DNA of 64,000 bases from Campylobacterales bacterium (GTDB lineage Bacteria > Campylobacterota > Campylobacteria > Campylobacterales > Sulfurimonadaceae), in the NCBI GenBank assembly GCA_026390165.1, contig JAPLGM010000011.1, forward strand, positions 58,565 to 122,564, read 5' to 3'. This document shows, piece by piece, positions 19,471 to 27,809 of the stretch. Within the stretch, counting starts at the first letter, position 1. Each line of letters begins with the position of its first letter. The notes below the pieces were generated by a model. It worked only from the letters and a program-made list of their open reading frames with translations. It made no database searches and was not told the origin of the DNA. The position numbers were made by a program, and so were the translations under genes.

Positions 19471-19794
19471 AAGAGATTTCAAATCCCACACTTTTACCGA
19501 TTTATCAAAGCTGGCACTGTAGAGGTTCCCCTCTGTGTCAAATGCCAAATATTTTTCCCTCATTTCCTCCCCCAATTTGTCCCAAAATCTTCCGTTTTTC
19601 AGCCCCTGTGCTTGAGTCCCACACCCGTATCGTTTTATCATCACTGGCACTGATAATGTCGCCACTTTGGGTAATGATCATGTCCCTAATCGTCCCTTGA
19701 TGACCGCCTGAATCGATTTTGAGGATGGGGTCGCTGGCGGATGCGGTCATTGTGAGGAGTGAGGTGATCCATAGTAGGGTTTGGAGTAGTTTTT

Positions 19795-20808
19795 TCATTT
19801 TGTTGGGGTTCCTTTGTTGGTTTCTAATAAACTATAAAATTCATTAAGTTTTTGTCTCAATAGTTCTTTTGGTATGAGCTTTGTTTCATATTGTGATATT
19901 ACAGTTGGGCTTAGACTTCTATTGAGTGCATATCGTACGACTTCATCATCTTTTTGTCTGCACAGTAGCACTCCGATACTTGGATTCTCATCCTCTCTTT
20001 TTACATCTTGGTCAAGTGCTTCAAGATAAAATTCGAGTTGTCCCAAATCACTTGGTTTAAATTTTCCTATTTTTAATTCAAATGCGACAAGACACTTTAA
20101 ATCTCTGTGATAAAAAAGTAAATCGATATAAAAATCACTATTCCCAACTTGCAAACGGTACTCTTGCCCCATAAATGCAAAACCAATTCCTAGCTCTAAA
20201 ATAAAATCCTTGAGTGAAGAGACCAGTGCTTTTTGTAAATCTTTCTCATTATGATTTTGGGGTAAATTCAAAAAATCCAAAGCATAACTATCTCTAAATA
20301 CATTTTTGGTTTCTTGTGGCAACCCAGTCATCACTGCTGAGAGTTTTTCATTCGCCAACATTGTCCGCTCAAATATTCCACTTTTGATTTGTCTCTCAAG
20401 CTCTCTTGATGAATAGTTGGTTTTTTGTGTCAATAAAATATAAAATTCCCTCTCTTCATCACTTTTTGATGAGGATAAAATCAATAGATGATTTGTCCAA
20501 GTCAATTGTGTCAGCAGTGCTGACACTTTTTCATTTTCGCAATATGTTTCATAAAATTGCTTCATCCGCCAAAGATTTCGAGTGGTAAATCCAGTTAAAG
20601 TTGAATCTTGCACTTTGATATAATCAGCCAACTCTTTGACTACACCCTTACCCCAATTTTCTTTTGTAGTTTTGGTACTGATATACTCCCCGATATTCCA
20701 ATATAGCTCTATAAGCGTGCTATTAACGTGTGCAAATGCTTTTTGTTTTGCACTGCTAATGAGGGTTAGAATCTCATTAAATGTGGTGGATTGTAGCTCT
20801 TGTTTCAC
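19795..20808 (-). CDS. DUF1016 (YhcG-type) PDDEXK nuclease-domain protein
   Basis: A 337-residue protein with the two parts of the YhcG/DUF1016 family. The N-terminal DUF1016_N helical region (residues 10-150) includes LIELYWNIGEYIS, GKGVVKELADYI and FTTRNLWRMKQFYETY. A C-terminal PDDEXK nuclease-like domain follows, with SDFYIDLLFYHRDLKCLVAFELKIGKFKP; the Asp and the E-x-K pair are the expected catalytic residues. Members are common beside restriction systems and mobile DNA, but their biological role is unsettled. It overlaps the caspase-like gene by ATGA and lies 30 bases after the DUF4384-like gene. Unlike both neighbours it has no signal peptide, so it acts in the cytoplasm and may be an insertion into a two-gene unit. 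Confidence 0.88.
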   Translation of the reverse strand: MKQELQSTTFNEILTLISSAKQKAFAHVNSTLIELYWNIGEYISTKTTKENWGKGVVKELADYIKVQDSTLTGFTTRNLWRMKQFYETYCENEKVSALLTQLTWTNHLLILSSSKSDEEREFYILLTQKTNYSSRELERQIKSGIFERTMLANEKLSAVMTGLPQETKNVFRDSYALDFLNLPQNHNEKDLQKALVSSLKDFILELGIGFAFMGQEYRLQVGNSDFYIDLLFYHRDLKCLVAFELKIGKFKPSDLGQLEFYLEALDQDVKREDENPSIGVLLCRQKDDEVVRYALNRSLSPTVISQYETKLIPKELLRQKLNEFYSLLETNKGTPTK

Positions 20809-20838
20809 TTTAAATTAACTCCAATTCTTCTGAGATCA

Positions 20839-22212
20839 TTATTTCCCAACCGTCGTAAAACTTAACGTCACTTCTGCTTTTTGTTCCTCTTGCTTTTTGG
20901 CTTTGAGTCCTCGGGTTTTTATCACGACCTCTTTTGGCTCGCCGCTTATGACACAATATCCCTCCCTCATTTTGCATTGGGGAAGTTCTAGTGGATAAAC
21001 GGTACTGGCGAAGAGTTGGAGACTCTCATATCCGAAAGGTTCACTCACTTCAAAATGAAGCGGCAGCATTATCGGGCGATTAACATCCGATGCTCCTAGC
21101 GTGTACACAAATCGTTCATTATTGCCACCATCTTGAAGCTCTACGAGATAGGAGAATTTTTCTTTATCGTGCAAGACGTGTCCCACCATATAGACATACG
21201 CTTGATGATTGGATTTCGCAATGAGCTGGACGTCTTGTTTGTTTTTTAACAAGAGGTTTCGACTCCCGAAATCTTTGATACTCAAATCAACTTTGAGAGT
21301 GCTTGTGAGTTTATCTTTGCCTTCTTCTATCTCTTGGTCAAACGTGAGATTATTCGGGGTGGCTCTTAGGTTGGCGTAGGCTTCTTTTTTGAGAAAAAGG
21401 GAGGAGGATTTTAGGTTGTTGTTGGCGGTATCGAATAGATTGTAGGTGAGGAATATCCCATCGGGAGATACTTCATAATTTCCGATAAGAGAGTACTGGC
21501 TTGAAACAGGGGTTGAGGCTTGGTTTATGGATGAACCTAGAGACTCTTTAAATACATTTGCAAAGGGGGTAATTTCATGGGAGCCGTTCGTGGTTGGTGG
21601 ATAGACGAAGATATTTTTCTCTTTGAAATTCGCCGCCACTATTTTCGCCGCAAGTTCTATAGAGGTGATATTTTGACTCAATGCGATCATTTTAGATTGA
21701 ATGTCACTTTGTGATAGTGTCAATTCTCCATCTCTTTTGTACCCCAACATCAACGCTACGATTTCGTGTTTTTGGTATGAATTGGAGAGGGAGAGCATTA
21801 GCTCGTAGAGTGCGTATTTTTCTTCCGACGTTTTGGCGGTTATGGTAGTTTTTTGGAGGGTATTACTCTCATTTTTGAGCTCAGTGAGTTTGGAGAGATA
21901 CAGAGGCAATGCCGTATCACTTTCCAACGAGGCGATCATCATTCCAGCGGGTTCATCATAGTGGTATTTCGCCCCCAAGATGGGAAGTTCCGATTTTATC
22001 GTAATGAGTTGCTCCACTTTTTTGTGATAATCGGCACCCTCCGTGACAACATACGAACGGTAATCACTCGCAACAACCGCAGAAATCGTGTGAGATAAAT
22101 CATCCAATGCCAATCTTTTGGCATCGAGTTCCAAGCCGAAACCCGTTCCGTCAATCGTAACACCCAACAATAGTGAACATAGAGCCATCGAACTTAAAAA
22201 TATTTTCTTCAC
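20839..22212 (-). CDS. exported protein with C-terminal DUF4384-like domain
   Basis: About 457 residues. I use the GTG at 22212, which has AAGGAAG upstream and begins a proper signal peptide (KKIFLSSMALCSLLLGVTI); an upstream ATG at 22263 would bury it. The central part (residues ~50-280) is helical with no recognised motif. The C-terminal third resembles DUF4384: a KQDVQLIAKSNHQAYVYMV strand pair, then PLHFEVSEPFGYESLQLFAST. DUF4384 domains often accompany exported caspase-like proteins, and here the caspase gene lies two genes downstream on the same strand. The two probably work together outside the cytoplasm. Its function is unknown. Confidence 0.65.
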   Translation of the reverse strand: MKKIFLSSMALCSLLLGVTIDGTGFGLELDAKRLALDDLSHTISAVVASDYRSYVVTEGADYHKKVEQLITIKSELPILGAKYHYDEPAGMMIASLESDTALPLYLSKLTELKNESNTLQKTTITAKTSEEKYALYELMLSLSNSYQKHEIVALMLGYKRDGELTLSQSDIQSKMIALSQNITSIELAAKIVAANFKEKNIFVYPPTTNGSHEITPFANVFKESLGSSINQASTPVSSQYSLIGNYEVSPDGIFLTYNLFDTANNNLKSSSLFLKKEAYANLRATPNNLTFDQEIEEGKDKLTSTLKVDLSIKDFGSRNLLLKNKQDVQLIAKSNHQAYVYMVGHVLHDKEKFSYLVELQDGGNNERFVYTLGASDVNRPIMLPLHFEVSEPFGYESLQLFASTVYPLELPQCKMREGYCVISGEPKEVVIKTRGLKAKKQEEQKAEVTLSFTTVGK

Positions 22213-22333
22213 AGCAACTTCCTTTGAGCCATATAATTTAATTATTTTATCCAACAATCCCACTCAAAACGTCTATTTAACCTTTTTTGAGTATAATCCG
22301 CCTTATTTACTCTCTTTATTAGGTAGGGGCGCA

Positions 22334-23392
22334 ATGTTCGATTATGAAACAGTAAAACCATGGTTCTTTAAACTACAACCCGAAAATGCTCATACCGTAG
22401 TAGGGCTAGGATTACAATGTGTTGGTTATTGCCCACCTCTTTTCAACGGGATGATTTCGAAAAACTTTATCACGGCTCCCTCCCTCTCCCAAGAGCTGTT
22501 TGGACGGACGTTTCTCAACCCTGTAGGACTTGCCGCAGGGTTTGATAAAAATGCGACGATGATTGAGGGAACCCTTGCTATGGGATTTGGATTTACCGAA
22601 ATCGGTACCCTTACCCCTAAACCCCAAGAAGGAAATCCCCGTCCACGCCTTTGGAGACACATCGAAGAAGAGTCTATCCAAAACGCAATGGGATTCAATA
22701 ACGATGGATTGTTTCAAATCAATCACCGGCTTAAAAACATCTACCCTTTCAGCACCCCTATCGGTGTTAACATCGGGAAAAACAAAATGACGTCCGAAGA
22801 AAATGCTCTCAAAGATTACACCACCCTGATCAAAGCATTACATCCCTACGCGGATTATATGGTGATCAATATCTCTTCGCCCAATACACCAGGATTACGT
22901 GATTTACAAAACGAAGCCTTTATTTCTGACCTTTTTGCCCAAGCCAAAGCGCTCACGGATAAACCGATTTTACTCAAAATTGCCCCCGATATGTCGGAGG
23001 ATCAAGCGGTAAGCCTCTGCGTGCACGCAGTAGCTAGTGGTGCGGATGGGATTATCGCCACCAATACGACGATCGATTATTCTCTCGTTAGCGAACCTGA
23101 GGATAAAGGGGGATTGAGTGGTGAAGTATTACGGGAACGAAGTTTCTATATTTTTGATGCCATTGCCCGTGAACTCTACGGTAAAACAACCCTTATCAGC
23201 GTTGGCGGAATCAGCACCCCCGAAGAGGCGTATCGCCGTATTCGTGCAGGAGCATCGTTAGTTCAGCTTTACACCTCCCTTATCTTCAAAGGTCCCGAAG
23301 TGGTCGAAGAGATCAACCGTGGACTTATCGAGTTGCTCTCCAGCGATGGTTACAGCTCTATCACCGACGCAATCGGTGCCGATCGGGTATGA
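22334..23392 (+). CDS. pyrD: dihydroorotate dehydrogenase (quinone), class 2
   Basis: PyrD oxidises dihydroorotate to orotate, passing electrons to membrane quinone. The 352-residue sequence begins at the ATG at 22334 (MFDYETVKPWFFKLQPENAH), giving the N-terminal membrane-associating helix typical of class 2 enzymes; an upstream open extension to 22118 overlaps the divergent gene and is not family-like. Motifs are NPVGLAAGFDKN, ENAMGFNNDG (as QNAMGFNNDG), VNISSPNTPGLRDLQ with the catalytic Ser, and FMN-binding ATNTT and ISVGGI. It resumes the C. jejuni-type gene order after the accessory block. It overlaps the protease gene by four bases. Confidence 0.95.
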   Translation: MFDYETVKPWFFKLQPENAHTVVGLGLQCVGYCPPLFNGMISKNFITAPSLSQELFGRTFLNPVGLAAGFDKNATMIEGTLAMGFGFTEIGTLTPKPQEGNPRPRLWRHIEEESIQNAMGFNNDGLFQINHRLKNIYPFSTPIGVNIGKNKMTSEENALKDYTTLIKALHPYADYMVINISSPNTPGLRDLQNEAFISDLFAQAKALTDKPILLKIAPDMSEDQAVSLCVHAVASGADGIIATNTTIDYSLVSEPEDKGGLSGEVLRERSFYIFDAIARELYGKTTLISVGGISTPEEAYRRIRAGASLVQLYTSLIFKGPEVVEEINRGLIELLSSDGYSSITDAIGADRV

Positions 23393-24690
23393 AAACACTC
23401 GCCGCATTATTTTTGACACTAGGAACCCTTATGGCCTCATCATTGCCTCACTATGAAACTAAAACGCTGACAAACGGACTTCAAGTCGTTGCCATCCCGA
23501 TGGAAAACAACTCGAATGTTATCTCTACTGATATTTTTTACAAGGTCGGAAGCCGTAACGAAGTAATGGGAAAAACAGGCATTGCCCATATGCTCGAACA
23601 CATGAACTTCAAATCGACCAAAAACCTCAAAGCAGGTGAATTCGATGAAGAGGTGAAAAGTATCGGCGGGATGAATAACGCCTCTACGGGGTTCGACCAT
23701 ACCCACTACTACATCAAATCAAGCAGTGAGAATATGGGGAAATCCCTCGAACTTTTTGCTGAACTCATGCAAAACCTCAATCTCAAAGACGAAGAGTTTC
23801 AGCCAGAGCGTAATGTCGTAGCCGAAGAGCGTCGCTGGAGAACCGATAACAATCCTATGGGGTATTTGTATTTTCGCCTCTTTAACAGTGCCTACGTGTA
23901 TCACCCCTACCATTGGACGCCGATTGGATTTATGAACGATATTCAAACGTGGAGCCTTGAAGATATTCAGAAATTTCACGCTACTTATTATCAACCTAAA
24001 AACGCTATTCTCGTCGTAACAGGGGACATACAACCCTCTGCTGTTTTCGAAGAGGCGCAAAAGCATTTTGGTGCGATTAGCAACAGTGTCGATATTCCAA
24101 AAGTCATCACGATTGAGCCAGAACAAGATGGAGCACGCCGTGTTATCGTTCACAAAGAGAGCGAAGTGGAAATGGTCGCTATTAGCTTCCCTATCCCAAA
24201 CTTTCAAGATCTGGATCAGCCGAAACTTTCCGCTATTAGTGAGTTGCTTAGTTCTGGTAAAAGTTCACGCCTCTATAAAACCCTCGTCGATGAGAAACGG
24301 CTCGTTAACCAAATCCACGCCTACAATATGGAAACCATTGATGCAGGGGTCTTTTTGTTTTTAGCCATCGCCAATAAAGGGGTCACGTCCGAAACCATCG
24401 AAAAAGAGATATGGAAAGAGATTGGAAAACTTCAAAAAAAGAGTGTCAAACAAAGTGAACTAGATAAAATAAAAATCAGTACCAAAGCCGATTTTATCTA
24501 TTCACTCGAAAGCTCTACTTCCGTAGCCGAACTTTTCGGAGGATACCTCTCACGCGGAGATCTCTCTCCGCTCGAACGATATGAGGATGCTATTAACGCC
24601 CTCACGGCAAAAGAGATTCAAGAGGCAGCCAAAAAATATTTTAAAATCGACAAATCAACCACGATTATTTTGAGAAAAGGTGACAAATGA
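23389..24690 (+). CDS. exported M16 family zinc protease
   Basis: A 433-residue peptidase of the pitrilysin/M16 family. It starts with a signal peptide (MKTLAALFLTLGTLMASS). The inverted zinc motif HxxEH appears as HMLEHMNF near residue 69, with the downstream glutamate ligand region ERNVVAEERRWR. The second half is the inactive M16_C-type domain. It probably degrades peptides in the periplasm. It corresponds to the C. jejuni protease between pyrD and dapA and is coupled to both by ATGA overlaps. Confidence 0.9.
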   Translation: MKTLAALFLTLGTLMASSLPHYETKTLTNGLQVVAIPMENNSNVISTDIFYKVGSRNEVMGKTGIAHMLEHMNFKSTKNLKAGEFDEEVKSIGGMNNASTGFDHTHYYIKSSSENMGKSLELFAELMQNLNLKDEEFQPERNVVAEERRWRTDNNPMGYLYFRLFNSAYVYHPYHWTPIGFMNDIQTWSLEDIQKFHATYYQPKNAILVVTGDIQPSAVFEEAQKHFGAISNSVDIPKVITIEPEQDGARRVIVHKESEVEMVAISFPIPNFQDLDQPKLSAISELLSSGKSSRLYKTLVDEKRLVNQIHAYNMETIDAGVFLFLAIANKGVTSETIEKEIWKEIGKLQKKSVKQSELDKIKISTKADFIYSLESSTSVAELFGGYLSRGDLSPLERYEDAINALTAKEIQEAAKKYFKIDKSTTIILRKGDK

Positions 24691-25583
24691 ACATCGTAAC
24701 AGGTTCAACAACCGCATTAATAACCCCCTTTAAAAATGGGAAATTGGATGAGCAAAAGTACGCGCAACTTGTCCAAAGACAAATCAATAATGGAATAGAT
24801 GCAGTATGCCCCGTCGGTACAACAGGAGAAAGTGCCACTCTAACCTACGATGAAGACAGACGCTGTATGGAAATAGCGGTTGAGGTGTGCAAAGGTACTC
24901 ATACAAAAGTTCTCGCAGGGGCAGGAAGCAACTCCACCGCAGAAGCAATTGAAGCGGCAAAAACGGCGCAAGCGTGCGGTGTAGATGCTATATTTTCCGT
25001 TGCCCCCTACTACAATAAGCCTTCCCAAGAGGGGCTGTATCAACACTACAAAGCAATTGCTGAATCCGTACCGGAACTTCCCTTTATGCTCTACAATGTT
25101 CCAGGGCGAACCGGGGTTGATATCAGTGCCGATACCGTTATTCGACTCTTCGATAATATAAAAAATATCTACGGAATCAAAGAGGCGACAGGAAGCTTAG
25201 AGCGCACCATCGAACTCCTTTCACGCAGACCCGAACTCAAAGTATTTTCGGGTGATGATGCGATTGACTTTCCGATACTAGCCAATGGCGGGGCGGGAAT
25301 AACCTCTGTCACCTCCAACTTGCTCCCTGATTTAAAAAGCCAGTTAGTAAACAAAGCATTATCAGGTGATTTTAAAGGGGCAAAAGCCCTCAATGATGCT
25401 CTTTTCCCCATCAATAAAGTTCTTTTTATTGAATCCAATCCTGTAATGATAAAAGCAGCACTGTATATTGCAGGACTCATCGAAACGCTAGAATATAGAC
25501 TTCCTCTCGTTCATCCAAGTGTAGAGAATATGAACAAACTAGAACAAATTATGAAAAATTATGAAATTAAAGGATTAAAATGA
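24687..25583 (+). CDS. dapA: 4-hydroxy-tetrahydrodipicolinate synthase
   Basis: DapA condenses pyruvate with aspartate semialdehyde in lysine and meso-diaminopimelate synthesis, feeding peptidoglycan. The 298-residue TIM barrel has the GTTGESATL motif, AGAGSNST, YYNKPSQEGLYQHY and YNVPGRTG (catalytic Tyr), the Schiff-base lysine in GIKEATGS near residue 163, and SGDD. It overlaps neighbours on both sides by four bases. Assignment is secure. Confidence 0.96.
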   Translation: MNIVTGSTTALITPFKNGKLDEQKYAQLVQRQINNGIDAVCPVGTTGESATLTYDEDRRCMEIAVEVCKGTHTKVLAGAGSNSTAEAIEAAKTAQACGVDAIFSVAPYYNKPSQEGLYQHYKAIAESVPELPFMLYNVPGRTGVDISADTVIRLFDNIKNIYGIKEATGSLERTIELLSRRPELKVFSGDDAIDFPILANGGAGITSVTSNLLPDLKSQLVNKALSGDFKGAKALNDALFPINKVLFIESNPVMIKAALYIAGLIETLEYRLPLVHPSVENMNKLEQIMKNYEIKGLK

Positions 25584-26347
25584 CAGGAAAGACATTATTT
25601 GTAAGTGGCGGAACGCGAGGAATCGGAAAAGCGATCGTTTATGCATTTGCGGCAAAGGGGTGCAATGTCGCCTTTACGTATGCGTCTAGTGTCGATACTG
25701 CTAATGAGATTATTGCCGATGTAGAGTCTACCTACGGCGTTAAATGCCGCGCCTATCTCCTCAATATTTTAGAACCTGAAACCTACAAAGATGTCTATAA
25801 ACTTTTTGATGAAGATTTCGACCGACTTGATTATTTTATCTCCAATGCTATTATCTCAGGGCGTGCCGTTGTCGGTGGATTTGGCCCCTTTATGCGTCTC
25901 AAACCCAAAGGGCTCAACAATATCTACACCGCAACGGTCGATGCGTTCGTCGTCGGTGCACAAGAATCGGCGAAACGGATGGAAAAAGTGGGTGGAGGTT
26001 CAATCATTTCTATGAGCTCAACAGGGAACCTTGTCTATACCCCAAACTATGCGGGTCATGGAACCAACAAAGCAGCGGTTGAGGCAATGGTACGCTACGC
26101 CGCAGCGGAACTGGGTGAGAAAAATATCCGTGTCAATGCCGTTAGTGGAGGACCCATCGACACCGATGCCCTCAAAGCATTCCCCAACTACGAAGAGGTT
26201 AAAACCGAAGTGGTACGACGTTCCCCTCTTAGCCGTATGGGTGAGGCTACCGATTTAACAGGAGCATGTCTGTTTCTTTGTGGCAATGAATCCTCATGGC
26301 TTACAGGACAAACTATCGTTATTGATGGCGGGACAACGTTTCAGTAA
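25580..26347 (+). CDS. short-chain dehydrogenase, FabL-like enoyl-ACP reductase candidate
   Basis: A 255-residue Rossmann-fold SDR with the NAD(P) motif SGGTRGIGKAI near residue 9. The catalytic Tyr and Lys are six residues apart (NYAGHGTNKAAVEAM), as in FabI/FabL enoyl-ACP reductases, instead of the classic YxxxK. The following INVNAVSGG-type stretch (VNAVSGGPIDTDALKAFPN) closely resembles Bacillus FabL as I remember it. It corresponds in position to the C. jejuni oxidoreductase after dapA, with which it overlaps by ATGA. The fatty-acid role is inferred; a different SDR substrate cannot be excluded. Confidence 0.75.
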   Translation: MTGKTLFVSGGTRGIGKAIVYAFAAKGCNVAFTYASSVDTANEIIADVESTYGVKCRAYLLNILEPETYKDVYKLFDEDFDRLDYFISNAIISGRAVVGGFGPFMRLKPKGLNNIYTATVDAFVVGAQESAKRMEKVGGGSIISMSSTGNLVYTPNYAGHGTNKAAVEAMVRYAAAELGEKNIRVNAVSGGPIDTDALKAFPNYEEVKTEVVRRSPLSRMGEATDLTGACLFLCGNESSWLTGQTIVIDGGTTFQ

Positions 26348-26374
26348 ATCATTTCTTTTAGAAATTTCTTGTCA

Positions 26375-26393
26375 TTCCCGACTCCGTCGGGAA
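26375..26393. terminator. GC-rich hairpin after the dapA-oxidoreductase operon
   Basis: A perfect 8-base stem TTCCCGAC / GTCGGGAA with a 3-base loop lies 28 bases after the reductase stop. It has no T-run, so it may be a palindromic repeat element as much as a terminator. It marks the junction between the conserved operon and the Septu-like pair. Confidence 0.45.
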
Positions 26394-26516
26394 ATCATCC
26401 CTCTTACTTTCAAATAAACGTTATTTTCCCTTTTTGAAGAAGGAAAGCTGAAAAAATATGAAATCAACCAATAAATTGTTATACTACCATCCAATCCAAA
26501 ACTTGGCTGACAATCA

Positions 26517-27809
26517 ATGAAAATCAAATATTTAGAAATCAAAAACTATAAACAATTCAAGGATTTAACGCTTGATCTCACCTATCCACAAGGGCATGAA
26601 AAAGCGGGTGAACCTTTAGATAAAATTTGTATTATTGGACAAAGTGGAACGGGAAAAACGAATCTATTAGATATTATTAAGAGTCAAATGAACACCTCTA
26701 GTGTGAAAACACGATTTACACAAAATGAAGATTTACAAAATGAAAAAATTTATTTTTCTGAAGCAGAAAAGGATCTGAATCAAAAACAAAACTCTATTCA
26801 AATACCAAAAGAAGATCAAAAAATAATAGATGATTTGGAAAAGGAAAGTTATAAACTATTGGCTAGAGATGGTGGTAATTATGGCATCTCAAACTTTGAA
26901 CATAATATGCTTCATGATGCAATAAACTCAATCAAAAACAAATATCAGGCATCATTTATCAAACAGTTACAAATGCCTAGTCATGTAATTAATATAGATT
27001 CGAGTGCGTGGTTAATATTAGAAAAAAAAGTTGAAAATTATGACGAAGAACGCCTGAAACATATGGATAAATTATCCAACAAACTCCTCAATCTTGATAA
27101 CTATGAAAAAAAAGATTTTCAAAGAGAGATGCAAGAGTGGGAGGCTCAGAATGAGAATATTGTAGAGAATATTGCCAATAAACTCAATACCATTCTCCGA
27201 TTTTTTAATCTCGAACTCACTAAAATAGATGAAAATCAACAAAGTTATAATGCTTTGACCATCAAAGACCTCTCCAATGACACTATTATCGATTATGATA
27301 ATCTCAGCACTGGGACAAAAAATCTCATTGCTACTTTTATCCCTCTCAAAATTCATACTCCCAAAGATAGTATCATCCTAATTGATGAACCTGAAAACTC
27401 TTTCTATCCCGATATTCAGGGTAAACTTACTGAACTTTATATGGAAGTAGGAGAGAATAATCAACTCATTATGGCAACTCATTCTCCACTTATTGCATCC
27501 AGTTTTGAACCGTGGGAAGTAGTAGAGCTGAAATTTGATTCCAATAATCAAGTCTATCGAGAAAAATATTATGAGGGCGAGAACCATATCGATAACTATA
27601 CCTTAGATCCTCGATTACTGACGTGGACAGGTATTTTGACAAATATTTTTGATTTGAAAGAGGATTCTAACTTTACTTTTAGAGAAAAAAAATTGATGGA
27701 ATATGCATCTCTAAAAGCAGAGATAAAAACGATTGAGAATCCTGAAGAAAAAGAAAAAAAGTTTAAAGAATTAATGAAACTTTCCAAATTATTGGGTTTA
27801 TCAAACTAA
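26517..27809 (+). CDS. Septu PtuA-like AAA ATPase
   Basis: A 430-residue ABC/SMC-head ATPase starting MKIKYLEIKNYKQFKDL. Walker A is GQSGTGKTN near residue 43. A long helical, charged insertion covers about residues 60-230, followed by signature NLSTGTKNLIATFIPL, Walker B IILIDEPENSFYP and the H-loop ATHSPLIA. This layout fits PtuA and related retron- or Septu-associated ATPases. Its stop overlaps the next gene's start (TAATG), and that partner carries an HNH-like motif. The DNA is visibly richer in A and T than the flanking pyrD-dapA and pgsA-rseP genes, suggesting acquisition. The defence role is inferred from family and pairing. Confidence 0.75.
   Translation: MKIKYLEIKNYKQFKDLTLDLTYPQGHEKAGEPLDKICIIGQSGTGKTNLLDIIKSQMNTSSVKTRFTQNEDLQNEKIYFSEAEKDLNQKQNSIQIPKEDQKIIDDLEKESYKLLARDGGNYGISNFEHNMLHDAINSIKNKYQASFIKQLQMPSHVINIDSSAWLILEKKVENYDEERLKHMDKLSNKLLNLDNYEKKDFQREMQEWEAQNENIVENIANKLNTILRFFNLELTKIDENQQSYNALTIKDLSNDTIIDYDNLSTGTKNLIATFIPLKIHTPKDSIILIDEPENSFYPDIQGKLTELYMEVGENNQLIMATHSPLIASSFEPWEVVELKFDSNNQVYREKYYEGENHIDNYTLDPRLLTWTGILTNIFDLKEDSNFTFREKKLMEYASLKAEIKTIENPEEKEKKFKELMKLSKLLGLSN

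Larger units (their letters stand above)
17073..19798 (-). pseudogene. exported WD40-repeat caspase-like (peptidase C14) protein, gene interrupted by two frameshifts
   Basis: Three consecutive frames together encode one protein of about 907 residues. It starts with a signal peptide (MKKLLQTLLWITSLLTMTASA). WD40 blades follow (DDKTIRVWD, DKSVKVWDL, INLWDL) over roughly residues 30-480, then a beta-rich linker and a C-terminal caspase-like domain. In the last, the catalytic His is in AGHGVN (codon 17553-17555) and Cys in DACHSG (17406-17408); both are intact. Frame changes occur near the A5 run at 19552-19556 and the A4 run at 19280-19283 (coding strand). Each is repaired by removing one A, so they are one-base insertions or assembly errors. 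An uninterrupted 748-codon frame (17073-19319) keeps most blades and the protease. The start overlaps the DUF1016 stop (ATGA). Three 50-bp palindromic elements lie in frame between blades. Confidence 0.8.

Noticed and set aside
19255..19600. Programmed frameshifting in the WD40-caspase gene
   Set aside because: Neither A-run is a convincing slippery heptamer with a downstream structure, and two successive events would be needed; indel or sequencing error is simpler.
19255..19798. Two small overlapping frames treated as separate genes
   Set aside because: Together they supply the signal peptide and first WD40 blades of the caspase-like protein; single-base shifts in A-runs explain the split.
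22118..22333. N-terminal extension of pyrD
   Set aside because: It overlaps the divergent exported-protein gene and does not resemble PyrD; the ATG at 22334 gives the usual class 2 start.
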